A DNA stretch of 64,000 nucleotides from Methanobacteriota archaeon (GTDB lineage Archaea; Methanobacteriota; Methanobacteria; Methanobacteriales; Methanobacteriaceae): positions 15,284 to 79,283 of the forward strand of contig JAEZKE010000095.1 of NCBI GenBank assembly GCA_023436175.1, in the 5' to 3' direction. The notes below the pieces were generated by a model. It searched no databases, was not told the origin of the DNA, and was given only the letters and a program-made list of their open reading frames with translations. Both the position numbers and the translations under genes were made by a program. Position 1 is the stretch's first letter. Every line of letters starts with the position of its first letter. Below are positions 44,475-54,546 of the stretch, piece by piece.

Positions 44475-47400
44475 TTATTTTTTAGACTGTTTTAACAGGT
44501 TTAAAATATCTTTTTTGAAGTAACCAACACCAAGCAGGCATAAAATTGATATTACACCCATAATAGCCCATATAGGAACTCCCGAAGATTCTGGCGCGCC
44601 ACTAGAATTGGCTTTAGATACTTCATAGGTATTTTTACTACCTGAAGCTACTGAAGCACTGCCACTGCTGCTTGAAACACTTTTAGTTGCAGCTGTAACC
44701 GCTGCTGCTCCAACACTACCCACGCCACTTCCAGAAGAACCAACACTGCCACTGCTTTTACCTGTGCTAGATTGGCCTTTACCAGAATTTTCATTCTGTG
44801 AATTTGGCCCTTTAGAGTCTACAGTTAAAGTTTGACTAGTAGCCTTATTCATCATATCCGCGAACTGTTTAAGCTGAACCGTGCTCAATGAAGAGCTCAT
44901 AACCACAAAATTGCTGAAGTCAATATTGGCACATGTGTGGTGGCAGCATGTAACACCATACTGATTAGCGTAATTAATATATTGATTAGCCAGTTCAGTT
45001 AAGGTAGCCTTGTCAGCACTCCACATGTTCCTCCGGTTTGCCTCAAGCATCCATCCCAGCATGGATGTATATGCGTAAGGGTTTGCTTGAAGCATCTGGT
45101 TTCGGACATTAAAATCAAAGGCATAATTTTGAGCCATTTGCTGCCACATCCAATCATTAACAGCATCCGGTGTAACAGCATTCCAGGCAAACATGTAACC
45201 TATCTCCTTTGAAATTTCATTGGCACCAGAATATCCCTCATTAAGCATGCCTTCCTTCCATTTAGGATTCAAAAGCCTTGTTCTTACTTCATTGGACATG
45301 AACTGGCCAAGAGTCTCTATACTTGGATTTAAGCGCGTATTTGCAATGTAAACACTGACATCATTACCAGAAAGACTTCTTGATGCCATTGTAAGACCTC
45401 CAAGGTACTGGTAAACATCATCGTTGTCTAAAACTCCGTAATTGTTGTCCCTCACCTGTACAGTTGCCTGTACAGTTTTCAGCTGATCCTTGAAGGCTTG
45501 AAGTCCCTGTAAACCATAGTTTCCTGCACCGTAGATGTAGGACATCCTTGAGAGGTATGTGTCCACGAGATCAGACTGATCCTTCCACTTGGATGTGGAT
45601 GGTACCTGTGCTGCAACTCCAGTTCCATAACTTCCAGGTGCTTCTCCGAATATTCTGGCTCCTGCCAGGATATTTGCATCTTTAGAGCTCATGCCACTGT
45701 TCACATACTTGTTGTAGTTGTTCTGGTAGTGCTTCTTAACGAAGTTGTTACTAGTACTCTCAGACAGGTTTGCAACCTGACGGAAGGCGTTGTCCAGAAT
45801 GTCTATGGTGTAAGGGAATGTATCCCTGAAAAGACCGCTTATTGTTACAACTACGTCGACACGGGGCCTCTGGAGCTCACTCAACGGAGTTACCTTAACA
45901 CCTACAAATCTTCCTGACTTCCATTCCGGTTCCAGACCCATGTATCTGAGTATCATAGCTATGGTCTGGCCGTTGGTACGCATGGTTTCAGTTGACCAGA
46001 GCACAACTCCCACTGTTTCAGGGTAGTGCCCATTTTTCTTGTAGTAATCTTTTAGCATGTCATCAGCCATTTTCTTACCTATTTCCCAAGCTGTTGTATC
46101 TGGAGCTGATCTTGGGTCAAAGGAATAGAAATTGGAACCTGTCGGGAGCACATCTGGCTTACGAATTGGATCACCACCCAAAGAGGGAGATACAAATTCT
46201 CCATTCAAGGCTACAAGTAATGATTCCATTTCATAGTTTTGAGAGAGTGCAGCCCTTATCTTTGCCCGGAACTCAGCATTATTCCTATTTACGGGGTCAA
46301 AGCTCACTATAGATTCAACCATCTGATTCAGAATCGTGCTGTTCAAGGCAACTCCAAATGTATGAAGTCCATAGGGCATGAGTGTTGCTGCAAGATCCTC
46401 TAAATGGTGTTCAACCTCATTTTTAATGCTCTCAAAATCTGCAGTGTTCATGTTGAGATCGATATCTTGATCCAGATGCAGTTTAGTTACAAGTGCTCTG
46501 ATCTGTTTCTCCAGAACTGTTTTACGTTCACTGTTGCTTGTACTGTCATAGCTATTTATTAAGTCCTGAAGGGTCGAAAGATCTCCGTATAGCCCTGAAC
46601 TTATGAGTGGAGCTGTGAGGTGATCAATTATCACTGCGTAACCCCTTCGTTTAGCCTGAGTTCCCTCTCCAGTGTTATCAACAATATAAGGGTAGATGTT
46701 AGGCATGTCTCCAAGAAGAATATCTGGCCAGTCGTCTTCACCAAGTCCCACACTTTTTCCCGGCAACCATTCCAGGGTCCCGTGTGTTCCCATGTGTATA
46801 ACTGCGTTGGCACCCATATTCTTCTGCAACCACATGTAAAATGCGATGTACTGATGAGTAGGCGGTAACACTGATGAGTGGGCGATGTCTGTGGAATTTT
46901 CTCCCCATCCCCTCATCGGCTGCGCGCCAACGAATATGTTGCCCAACATGATGCCAGGTAAAACAATTTTACCATTATATACCATGACATTACCTGGATC
47001 AGGACCCCATTTGGCAATTACTTCATCTCTAAGTTCTTTAGGTAATGTATTAAACCATTTCATGTATTCACTAAGAGGTATGGTTATTGCACCTGCATCT
47101 ACAACCTTTTTAAGCTCTCCTGGAGCCCATGAACCCACGTTATTTCCAGCTGTCAGGAACAGGTTAATTATAGATTCAACTAAATAGTTGCCTGATACTT
47201 TGTACCCTGATGCTTTAAGTGCTTGGAGTATTGCTGATATACTCTCAGGAACGTTGATATATGAAGCGCCTACTCCATCTTTGCCCCCTGCAGCGTTATA
47301 GTAGATAATTGCTATCTTTTTCGCACTGTTAGGGAGTGTTTGAAGTAATATCCAGTCATAAACCCTGTTAATTATTCTTTCTATCCTATCCGGTAGCGGC

Positions 47401-48857
47401 TGGTAATTTTTGACAACGATTCCAGTGTAGGGATCAGTTTCTGCGGATTCAACCCCTCCCATAATAATAGGTTCGATTCTTCCTTCCATTTCAGGCATTG
47501 CAACCTGCCAGTAAACTTCACTGGAAAGTCCTGAAGAACTGTTCTTCCAAGCTTCAAGGTCGGAAGCATATATAGGAGCAAATATTGGCACATTCATCTT
47601 TTTCAGAAGATCTGTGCTGTTTTGAGGGTTATTGTAGATGATATTATAACCAACACATGCCACAAGGGCACCTATACGAGAGGAGTTACCATTCAAAAAG
47701 TATTTTGTTATGGCATTTGCCCGGGCAGTATCATTTGATGCTGTTATAGCCAGAACCACATTCAAACCCTTGGCTTCCAAGCTTCTGAGTATGCTGATGG
47801 ACATGTCACCATTTCCATTGAAGAATGTAGAGGCGTACATCATTATACCCACCCATGCCTTACCAGAATTGTAGTGTCCACTCTGAGTGTACCATTTCAG
47901 ATAGTCATTCCATGTTACAAACTGTGGCGTAGTTGAATCTGGATGGTATATGAACTCAGTTGGATATGTTATGACACCCAGATTTTCAGAGGGTTTAACA
48001 TACATGCCAACCCTTTGAAGTGCTCTGAGCTGGAACCTTTCCATATTGTCTGTACCCGTTCCATCCCAGTAGGTACGAAGCTCTGTATCATTAGAATCAA
48101 TACTTTTGTTATTTAAAAATGCAACACCGCATCTTAAAGCCATTATTTTAGCCTTTGAATTCGACAGAAGCGGCATTAAATTTGAAAGTGTGCCTGATTC
48201 ACTTATCATCTCTATGACTATGAGATCCGCCTTGGATGCCGAGTGTTTTATTTTCGCTTTGGTGTCTACAGATGTTAAATCCGTGCTGGTGAAGAAGTTC
48301 AGGTTGAAGTAGTAGCCCTTGTCCCTGAGTTTCTTGCTGGAATCAACGAAAGGCTTGGCATAGGACGAAGATCCACTTATTATAAGCAGGTTATATGCCC
48401 TTAACTTTACAGATGCATCACCATAAAGTACAGGATCCGTGGCATTCCTCTGTGAGACCAATACATTCACTGTTTGAGACACATGCCCTAAGGCACTTAC
48501 AGTCAGTTTGAAACTTGTTTTATTACTGATAAAATTAACCTTATACTGATTATTTTTAACCTTAACAACTTTCACATTAGTGATCGTTTTTCCACTGGTG
48601 TCTTTCACTGTTACAGTTGGTAATTTGTTACCAGAAAGAGCTTCAGGATGTTCTAAAGTGACATTCAGGGTAATTTCTGGATCAACAGGTTTTTCTGTGC
48701 TTTTAATATTACTAGAGTTTGATGTTGAATTATTTATTTGAAATTGACCCGTATCATTACCTCCCTGTGAATTTGCTGCTGATACTCCCCCACATAGAGC
48801 TAGCACGAAAACAACTGTAATGATTATTAAAATCGCTTGTTTTCTAATATTTTTCAC
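44475..48857 (-). CDS. Membrane-anchored CobN-like chelatase homologue 1
   Basis: A 1,460-residue secreted protein. It has a signal peptide (K-Q-A-I-L-I-I-I-T-V-V-F, cut after V-S-A-A), an N-terminal beta domain, a full CobN/BchH-type domain (about 150-1330), a Ser/Gly-rich linker, and a C-terminal helix followed by K-K (about 1430-1455). The core motif H-M-G-T-H-G-T-L-E-W-L-P-G-K and G-E-G-T-Q-A-K-R-R are as in cobaltochelatase CobN. It must therefore act outside the membrane, unlike CobN, perhaps removing or inserting metal in a tetrapyrrole. GTG 48857 lies inside the ribosome site; ATT 48848, 6 bases after GGAGGTG, is the better start. Confidence 0.9.
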   Translation of the reverse strand: MKNIRKQAILIIITVVFVLALCGGVSAANSQGGNDTGQFQINNSTSNSSNIKSTEKPVDPEITLNVTLEHPEALSGNKLPTVTVKDTSGKTITNVKVVKVKNNQYKVNFISNKTSFKLTVSALGHVSQTVNVLVSQRNATDPVLYGDASVKLRAYNLLIISGSSSYAKPFVDSSKKLRDKGYYFNLNFFTSTDLTSVDTKAKIKHSASKADLIVIEMISESGTLSNLMPLLSNSKAKIMALRCGVAFLNNKSIDSNDTELRTYWDGTGTDNMERFQLRALQRVGMYVKPSENLGVITYPTEFIYHPDSTTPQFVTWNDYLKWYTQSGHYNSGKAWVGIMMYASTFFNGNGDMSISILRSLEAKGLNVVLAITASNDTARANAITKYFLNGNSSRIGALVACVGYNIIYNNPQNSTDLLKKMNVPIFAPIYASDLEAWKNSSSGLSSEVYWQVAMPEMEGRIEPIIMGGVESAETDPYTGIVVKNYQPLPDRIERIINRVYDWILLQTLPNSAKKIAIIYYNAAGGKDGVGASYINVPESISAILQALKASGYKVSGNYLVESIINLFLTAGNNVGSWAPGELKKVVDAGAITIPLSEYMKWFNTLPKELRDEVIAKWGPDPGNVMVYNGKIVLPGIMLGNIFVGAQPMRGWGENSTDIAHSSVLPPTHQYIAFYMWLQKNMGANAVIHMGTHGTLEWLPGKSVGLGEDDWPDILLGDMPNIYPYIVDNTGEGTQAKRRGYAVIIDHLTAPLISSGLYGDLSTLQDLINSYDSTSNSERKTVLEKQIRALVTKLHLDQDIDLNMNTADFESIKNEVEHHLEDLAATLMPYGLHTFGVALNSTILNQMVESIVSFDPVNRNNAEFRAKIRAALSQNYEMESLLVALNGEFVSPSLGGDPIRKPDVLPTGSNFYSFDPRSAPDTTAWEIGKKMADDMLKDYYKKNGHYPETVGVVLWSTETMRTNGQTIAMILRYMGLEPEWKSGRFVGVKVTPLSELQRPRVDVVVTISGLFRDTFPYTIDILDNAFRQVANLSESTSNNFVKKHYQNNYNKYVNSGMSSKDANILAGARIFGEAPGSYGTGVAAQVPSTSKWKDQSDLVDTYLSRMSYIYGAGNYGLQGLQAFKDQLKTVQATVQVRDNNYGVLDNDDVYQYLGGLTMASRSLSGNDVSVYIANTRLNPSIETLGQFMSNEVRTRLLNPKWKEGMLNEGYSGANEISKEIGYMFAWNAVTPDAVNDWMWQQMAQNYAFDFNVRNQMLQANPYAYTSMLGWMLEANRRNMWSADKATLTELANQYINYANQYGVTCCHHTCANIDFSNFVVMSSSLSTVQLKQFADMMNKATSQTLTVDSKGPNSQNENSGKGQSSTGKSSGSVGSSGSGVGSVGAAAVTAATKSVSSSSGSASVASGSKNTYEVSKANSSGAPESSGVPIWAIMGVISILCLLGVGYFKKDILNLLKQSKK

Positions 48858-48873
48858 CTCCTTTGAATTTTAG

Positions 48874-48916
48874 CAAGTATCCTCTATTCAAGTATACTTG
48901 AATAAAAATCAAGTAT
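48874..48916 (-). promoter_or_regulatory. CAAGTAT operator array before CobN homologue 1
   Basis: An 18-base perfect palindrome, ATTCAAGTATACTTGAAT, spans 48886-48903. It is flanked by single CAAGTAT half-sites at 48874-48880 and 48910-48916. This array lies directly upstream of the ribosome site, within the leader or promoter of the gene. The half-site shares the core ATACTT with the TAATACTTT boxes but differs outside it. Confidence 0.6.
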
Positions 48917-49187
48917 AAGTGATATTTAATGTTATCTATTTTTTCAAGTTTAGTTTAAAAAAATTAAAGTAAATTTTATATATGAAATAGAACCATTCAT
49001 TGTTGTTGTAAAAAATAAATAATAAAAAAGATATCGAAATGGGTCTACCATAAATCTCCTTATTCACAAATAAGATGTCTTTATTAAGGTATCGGGTTAA
49101 TCCAGATTCCTATTCCCTTTTTAATAGAAAATTAAATTATTATTTTTGAGAAGTTGAAAATTAAGTCTGTGTATACAAAAAATAAAA

Positions 49188-49335
49188 CCCTCAAACACAA
49201 AGCATGCAAAAATCTTTGATTTTTGCTGTGTCAAAATCGGAGATTTTGACAGTGTTTGGGGCATGCAAAAACATTCTGTTTTTGCGGTTGAAAATTGAAA
49301 ATTTTCAAACACCGAAAATCAAAGATTTTCGAGTG
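49188..49335. repeat. Modular hairpin repeat cluster (reverse orientation)
   Basis: Outer CTCAAACAC/GTGTTTGGGG encloses GCAAAAATC/GATTTTTGC and GTCAAAATC/GATTTTGAC. Next come CATG, CAAAAAC/GTTTTTG, TTGAAAATT/AATTTTCAA, ACAC and CGAAAATC/GATTTTCG. The connectors GTGTTTG, CATGC and TTGAAAAT match the clusters at 58.4 and 63.6 kb in inverse order. The rest of the 487-base gap, from 48917, shows no gene. Confidence 0.75.
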
Positions 49336-49344
49336 AAATAGGAG

Positions 49345-52300
49345 CTATTTCCTTTTAAATAGATTTGGTATATCCTTTCTGAAATAACCTGCACCTATCA
49401 AACCAAGTATAAGGATAACTCCTAATATTGCTGCTAATGGCATTTCTGATTCTGACGATCCAGACGGGGTTTCTTGTTTAGTAATCTCATACGCTTTTTG
49501 TCCCTGATTACCTGCACTAGATTTAGATTCCTGTGAACTTTGTGTAGAACTTGCAGCTGAAATTGAAGTAGCTCCTGTAGAAGTTTGACCCGGAGAAGAA
49601 GTTCCACCTGTAGAAGTGGATCCTCCCTGCTGCGGTTTAGAAGGATTAAATGGTGCAAATGCAGGGTTCTGTGTGGAAGCATACAATTTGCTTTTAACTC
49701 CATTCACAAGCACAGAATTCATATTTTGGAACATCTCGTTTACAATATTCATGTCCAGAGGATCACCACTCCAACCATTATCGTTAATTGAAGTAGCCAA
49801 ACTATTAGCTAAAGCTCTTCGAGTATCAGAATCTACATTCCAGCGGTTTGAATGGATAGCCTGCATGAGGTTATACATGATCGCCTGCTGCGTGTAAGGA
49901 TTGTTAGCTTTGAAATAGTCAGTGAGTCCCAAATTTAGACTATCAGTGACATATATGTCGTAAATTGTTTGGAACTGGTTTGAAGTTGCAGTACCTGGAT
50001 TTAATAAGTCCCATGGCAACAGATTTGTAATATCTAAGAAACGGCTGGCTGCACCAGGTCCTTGAGAAATTAATGCACGGATCCATGTAGGATTGAAGTA
50101 AGTAGTCCTTAAATCACGAGCTATTGACTCCGCTAAGGTTTCTGTTTTGGGCTTATCTGGATTTTCAAGATTATTTATGACCATTACAGGTGCAGTACCA
50201 GTTATCTTAGTAATAGCTGCCCCCAAACCTCCAAAGTACGCATAGTAATCGTCATCTCCAAGCAAGTCGTTAGCATTTACATCCCTGCTGAAAACTGCCA
50301 TATTAGTTCCATTGAGAATTGCCGTGTAAAGGTCTACAAGAATTTGAGAGGTCGCATTTGAACCGTATAAATAACCGAATGTATTTATATAGGTGTCAAT
50401 GACTGCCTGCATATTATCCCCACTTTTACCCAGGGTAACCTCTGTTAGAGGGTTATGGTGATTTCCAGGTTCTTGAGAAAATATTCTAGACATCGAAAGC
50501 TGTCTAGCAGTCTCATCACTGTAGCCTTTTTTAATAAGCATCTGATAGATACCATCTGAATGAGTTTTAACATAATTTGTTGTGCTGTTGATGGTCGCAG
50601 CATATCTTACAGCAGCATCAAGTACATCCAGGACGCATTTATAATCGTTCAGGTAAAGAGAAGTTGTAGTAATTACAACATCGATCATAGGCCTTCCAAG
50701 ATTAGGGATTACCTCTGTACCATTTACATATCCAGTACTGTCCCATGTAGGTTTTAAACCCATAAGATAGAGTATTTCAGCTTCCATTACTCCTTTATCT
50801 TGAATTGAATGTGTAGCCCACAGCATGAACGCTACTTTTTCTGGATAGTTTCCATGCTGTTTATAATAAGAAGACAGCATTTCATCTACCAGTTTCACAG
50901 CGATATTCCATGCTTCTTTGGTAGGTACTGTTCTAGGGTCAAATGAATACATGTTATTTCCAGTAGGAAGCACATTTGGATTTGTAATTGGGTCTCCAAT
51001 GTTAGATGCAGGAATATAACCTCCATTTAATGCTTTCAAAGTGCTGTTGATCTCGTTAATTGCCAGTTCAAGGTTATTCATGTATATTATGGCCAGATTT
51101 AGATATGCCGTTAAATCTGTTTTAGTTTGGTTTAAGATCGATTTTTGAGCATCTTCAGCTGACATTTTATCAAATAAAACCTTTTCAAGCAGTAAATATA
51201 CTTGATCATCAGTTAACTTGTTAGCATTCATGTAATCTCTAAACTGGTAACCCAAAAGCGATTGTACCATGTAAATAGAATAATTTCCCGTTGGGGGTTC
51301 ACCAAGCACGTGTAACCCAAGCGTGATGTATTCTGATTCCATTTCCTGCAGATAATCCTGCAGTTCAACAGCGAACTGATCGAAATCCTTGATGGTAGAT
51401 AAGTTCACATTCATATCTTCATCAAGGTGAAGAGTCCTGGTTAACTGTAAAATTGTACTTTTGAGTTCTACCTTGATGGATGCCGATGTTGATTGATCGA
51501 AATATGTATTCAACTTCTGGTTCAGTGTTGTTAAATTACCGTAGAGTCCCGAAATGGTCATAGTTGGTATTAAGTGACTGATCATTACTGCACCCTGTCT
51601 TCTTTGAGGTAAAGTAGATTCACTCCCCTCCACAGTAAAGAGATAGATTACAGGCATGTCTTGGCTTACAATAGCCGGCCAATCATTTTCACAGTCCAGA
51701 CCAGTGGCACTCTTTCCAGGTAACCATGCCACAGTACCGTGTCTTCCAAAGTTGATCAATGCATCAGCATTATACACATTGTTTAACCAGAAATAGAATG
51801 CCAGATACTGATGAGTTGGCGGTACACTACCACTGTGATACATCACGTCATCATCCTGCGTGTAACCACGTGATGGTTCAGGAGCCAGGATAATGTTTCC
51901 ATACTGAATTACAGGTAAAACTAAATACCGTGTACCGTTTTTAGTGTGAACCATTATGTCTCCAGGTGTTTTGCCCCATGCATCAATAACTTCCTGTCTT
52001 TTGGCAGAGTTAAGCTTGTTAAACCATGCTAAATATTGAGATTCAGGAACTAAAACCACAGGATAATTTTCAACCAGCTTTTTCAGATCTCCAGGTGCCC
52101 AGTTACCGATATTTGAACCCTGATTTCTGATGATCACCGCAAGTTCATCGGCTGTAGGAATTTTTTTATTTCCCAAATTATAGCCGCTGTCTTTCAAAGC
52201 CTGTAAAAGGTTCACTAAACTGACATATACCTCTAAATGCCCTGCACTAACTCCCGAACTTAATCCCGGCTTTGAAGTCCAGTAGATAATAGCTATCTTC

Positions 52301-53757
52301 TTATTGGCATTGGGTTTGTATTTAAGGTTTATCTGAGCTATTGATCTATCAATTATCCAGTTTATTTGCCGGGTAATTGGTACTGTTTGAGCTATACCTT
52401 TAGAATCTGTTTCTGTGGTTGCAACAACAATTGGATCAATTATACCCTGTTTTTCTCCATTTGTAACAGAGTATGCAAATGTAGCTGATCCTATTCCCTG
52501 AGTAGCATTTAGCCATTTTTCATAGGAATCTTCATAGGTCAGTGCTTTGATAATAGGGACATTCATTGAAATTAATTCCGCCATTGTATCATTATATGAC
52601 CGTGTCATATCCCACCCTGCAGCACGATAATGTATAACTAAATCTGGAAGGAAGTTTCCTTTATACACCAGAAACGTGTTTATATCTACTTGACCTAGAG
52701 GATACGTTTCATGATCAAGGAAATATGGAATTACATTGTACCCTTTTGCTTCAAATCCTCGAATTAATGCATCTACTGCTGCTGTATCTGCTTTGTTATA
52801 CGAAAATTCGCCAAACATAACTGCTACTGTCGGTTTGTTTGAATTATATTTTTTATACCATGCCAGATAACTGGTTAAATTTGAAAATACCTTGCTCACA
52901 TCGGGATGGTAAATACCGACTTTAACTACGGTAGCAGGGGCCAGATAAGTATCTTTTACTCCCAGAAAATTCACTGCCATATACTTCAGCATATTTTTTA
53001 CATTTTCTGGTGAAATATTGGTCCAGTACTGCCTAATAACAGAAAGCTTTGTAGAATTTACATTTGTAGGATTTGACATATAGTAAGTTGTTGTAATGAT
53101 TACCTGTATCTTTTTAGCTTTTGCTTCCTCGATTAAAGGAGTTATTTTATCTAGATTCGGTGTTGAAGTATATAAATAGTCAATAAATACCAGGTCATAT
53201 TTGGTGAGATTGAGACCCGCTGGAAGATTTTTAAGTAAATAGACTTCACTTGTAAAGTGAGTATTTCGATCTAATGCATTCATTAATGTATTTGATATTG
53301 CTGAAGAACTTGTAAATAAGAAAACTGCTTTTGGTTTCCCTAATTTAAAATTAGCAGTTCCCTGCATTGAATTGTTTGATGCATGAGTAATATTCACCAG
53401 TTGAGATGAAGATTTATGCCCCGTGTAACTAGATGTAACATTGAATTGAGTTAAATTACTTATAAATCTCAGTTCATATTCTCCTTCGTTATTGGTTTGA
53501 GTAACGCTTAATTTATTCCCATTATGAGATACAGTCACATTTACTCCTGAAAAGGGTTTACTGGTAACACAATCCAGAACTTGGCCATTGATTCTAACTT
53601 CTTTTAATGAACTATTTTGAGAGGAGTTGCTGAGATCTGTTGAATTTATTGTGCCTCCAGAATCACCTCCTGCAGTAGTATTTGCTGCAGACACTGCCCC
53701 ACACAGTGTCAATATGAAAATAAGTGTTGCTATTAATAATATCGCTTGTTTTTTAAT
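49345..53757 (-). CDS. Membrane-anchored CobN-like homologue 2 (divergent, AUU start)
   Basis: A 1,470-residue protein built as homologue 1: signal peptide, carboxypeptidase-regulatory-like beta domain (about 40-125), CobN-like domain, Ser/Thr/Gln-rich linker and C-terminal membrane helix with F-K-R-K. The core differs: N-F-G-R-H-G-T-V-A-W-L-P-G-K keeps the His but changes its neighbours, and G-E-G-x2-A-K-R-R is V-E-G-S-E-S-x2-P-Q-R-R. It may bind rather than convert its substrate. A complete signal peptide needs the start at ATT 53757-53755, 5 bases after GGAGGTG; no ATG, GTG or TTG precedes. TTG 53712 would remove most of it. Confidence 0.88.
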   Translation of the reverse strand: MKKQAILLIATLIFILTLCGAVSAANTTAGGDSGGTINSTDLSNSSQNSSLKEVRINGQVLDCVTSKPFSGVNVTVSHNGNKLSVTQTNNEGEYELRFISNLTQFNVTSSYTGHKSSSQLVNITHASNNSMQGTANFKLGKPKAVFLFTSSSAISNTLMNALDRNTHFTSEVYLLKNLPAGLNLTKYDLVFIDYLYTSTPNLDKITPLIEEAKAKKIQVIITTTYYMSNPTNVNSTKLSVIRQYWTNISPENVKNMLKYMAVNFLGVKDTYLAPATVVKVGIYHPDVSKVFSNLTSYLAWYKKYNSNKPTVAVMFGEFSYNKADTAAVDALIRGFEAKGYNVIPYFLDHETYPLGQVDINTFLVYKGNFLPDLVIHYRAAGWDMTRSYNDTMAELISMNVPIIKALTYEDSYEKWLNATQGIGSATFAYSVTNGEKQGIIDPIVVATTETDSKGIAQTVPITRQINWIIDRSIAQINLKYKPNANKKIAIIYWTSKPGLSSGVSAGHLEVYVSLVNLLQALKDSGYNLGNKKIPTADELAVIIRNQGSNIGNWAPGDLKKLVENYPVVLVPESQYLAWFNKLNSAKRQEVIDAWGKTPGDIMVHTKNGTRYLVLPVIQYGNIILAPEPSRGYTQDDDVMYHSGSVPPTHQYLAFYFWLNNVYNADALINFGRHGTVAWLPGKSATGLDCENDWPAIVSQDMPVIYLFTVEGSESTLPQRRQGAVMISHLIPTMTISGLYGNLTTLNQKLNTYFDQSTSASIKVELKSTILQLTRTLHLDEDMNVNLSTIKDFDQFAVELQDYLQEMESEYITLGLHVLGEPPTGNYSIYMVQSLLGYQFRDYMNANKLTDDQVYLLLEKVLFDKMSAEDAQKSILNQTKTDLTAYLNLAIIYMNNLELAINEINSTLKALNGGYIPASNIGDPITNPNVLPTGNNMYSFDPRTVPTKEAWNIAVKLVDEMLSSYYKQHGNYPEKVAFMLWATHSIQDKGVMEAEILYLMGLKPTWDSTGYVNGTEVIPNLGRPMIDVVITTTSLYLNDYKCVLDVLDAAVRYAATINSTTNYVKTHSDGIYQMLIKKGYSDETARQLSMSRIFSQEPGNHHNPLTEVTLGKSGDNMQAVIDTYINTFGYLYGSNATSQILVDLYTAILNGTNMAVFSRDVNANDLLGDDDYYAYFGGLGAAITKITGTAPVMVINNLENPDKPKTETLAESIARDLRTTYFNPTWIRALISQGPGAASRFLDITNLLPWDLLNPGTATSNQFQTIYDIYVTDSLNLGLTDYFKANNPYTQQAIMYNLMQAIHSNRWNVDSDTRRALANSLATSINDNGWSGDPLDMNIVNEMFQNMNSVLVNGVKSKLYASTQNPAFAPFNPSKPQQGGSTSTGGTSSPGQTSTGATSISAASSTQSSQESKSSAGNQGQKAYEITKQETPSGSSESEMPLAAILGVILILGLIGAGYFRKDIPNLFKRK

Positions 53758-53806
53758 ACATTCACCTCCATTTGAATTATAAAAGGATTTTAAAATCTAC
53801 CAATAT

Positions 53807-53843
53807 TTAATACTTTTTATTACTCATTTATTATTACTTTCAG
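53807..53843 (-). promoter_or_regulatory. TAATACTTT/ATTATTACTTT element before CobN homologue 2
   Basis: TTTAATACTTTTTATTACTC is followed by ATTATTACTTTCAGG, the same two-part element as at 44.2, 54.9 and 55.5 kb. It lies about 50 bases upstream of the AUU start. The remainder of the gap to 54229 is AT-rich, with a run of T at 54065-54073 and no gene. Confidence 0.6.
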
Positions 53844-54229
53844 GTTCAAATTATGAAGTTTAATAATAAAAAACACATAAAATTATTACAAATTGATTAA
53901 CTATTGTTTAATCTGTAATAATCCTCTCAAAATTAGGTAAAGTCAAGAAAATATATTATACAAAACTAATAACAAAATAAGACCCTTTATAATTGGCTAA
54001 ATATATGTTATTTAAAAAAAAGAACGTAAATAATATTTATTTGTATATTAAACATATATTAAACGTTTTTTTTTATAATAATAAACTTTTTATGTCATCA
54101 TTAGCCCATAAACTGATATAACTATCATTCAATATATTAATCAAAAAGCAGAGTTAAATGTTATTACTAAATCCTTTAAAAATTCCTAAAAAATGTAAAA
54201 ATGCAATAACCAAAGTAAATAAAAAATAT

Positions 54230-54484
54230 TTATTCTAAATCTTTTTTAACAAAGATAAGATTTTCATCATAATTTAAAATGTATTCTTCAGTTCGCCAGT
54301 TGAGTTTTTTTAAAGCGATTTCTACTGTTTCTAAATTCTCTTCATTATATGGAAAAGTGGTCCATGCAACACAGGTGGATTCTCTTTCAAAGTCAAAATC
54401 TAATTCTTTCAATTTTTCTACTACGAAATCCAATGTTGTTAATTTTTTCATTTTTAATAATTCAACATTATCTTTATAATTCAT
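54230..54484 (-). CDS. Small regulon-linked protein (paralogue 1)
   Basis: An 84-residue soluble protein of unknown family. Its core T-C-V-A-W-T-T-F-P-Y-N-E-E-N-L-E-T-V and L-N-Y-D-E-N-L-I-F-V is shared with the 74-residue protein at 55043. I start at ATG 54484, since GAGGGATATAAT is correctly spaced ahead; ATG 54514 lies within an inverted repeat. A TAATACTTT/ATTATTACTTT element is found about 450 bases upstream. It follows the CobN genes in the same direction, which suggests a helper role, perhaps as chaperone or small metal protein. Confidence 0.7.
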   Translation of the reverse strand: MNYKDNVELLKMKKLTTLDFVVEKLKELDFDFERESTCVAWTTFPYNEENLETVEIALKKLNWRTEEYILNYDENLIFVKKDLE

Positions 54485-54507
54485 ATTATATCCCTCAAAA
54501 AGTTTGT

Positions 54508-54546
54508 AGGGCATTTAAATACATTTGAGCGAAAATTAAATGCCCT
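54508..54546. repeat. Stem-loop upstream of small gene 1
   Basis: AGGGCATTTAA (54508-54518) pairs perfectly with TTAAATGCCCT (54536-54546) around a 17-base loop. It lies just upstream of the ribosome site of the small gene and would be part of its leader, so it could control translation or message stability. Confidence 0.6.

Noticed and set aside
44475..48857. Cytosolic cobaltochelatase CobN of B12 synthesis
   Set aside because: The signal peptide and C-terminal membrane helix place it outside the membrane, and CobS/CobT genes are absent.
54508..54546. Intrinsic terminator
   Set aside because: It lies between promoter and start of the small gene and has no T-run after it in the reading direction.
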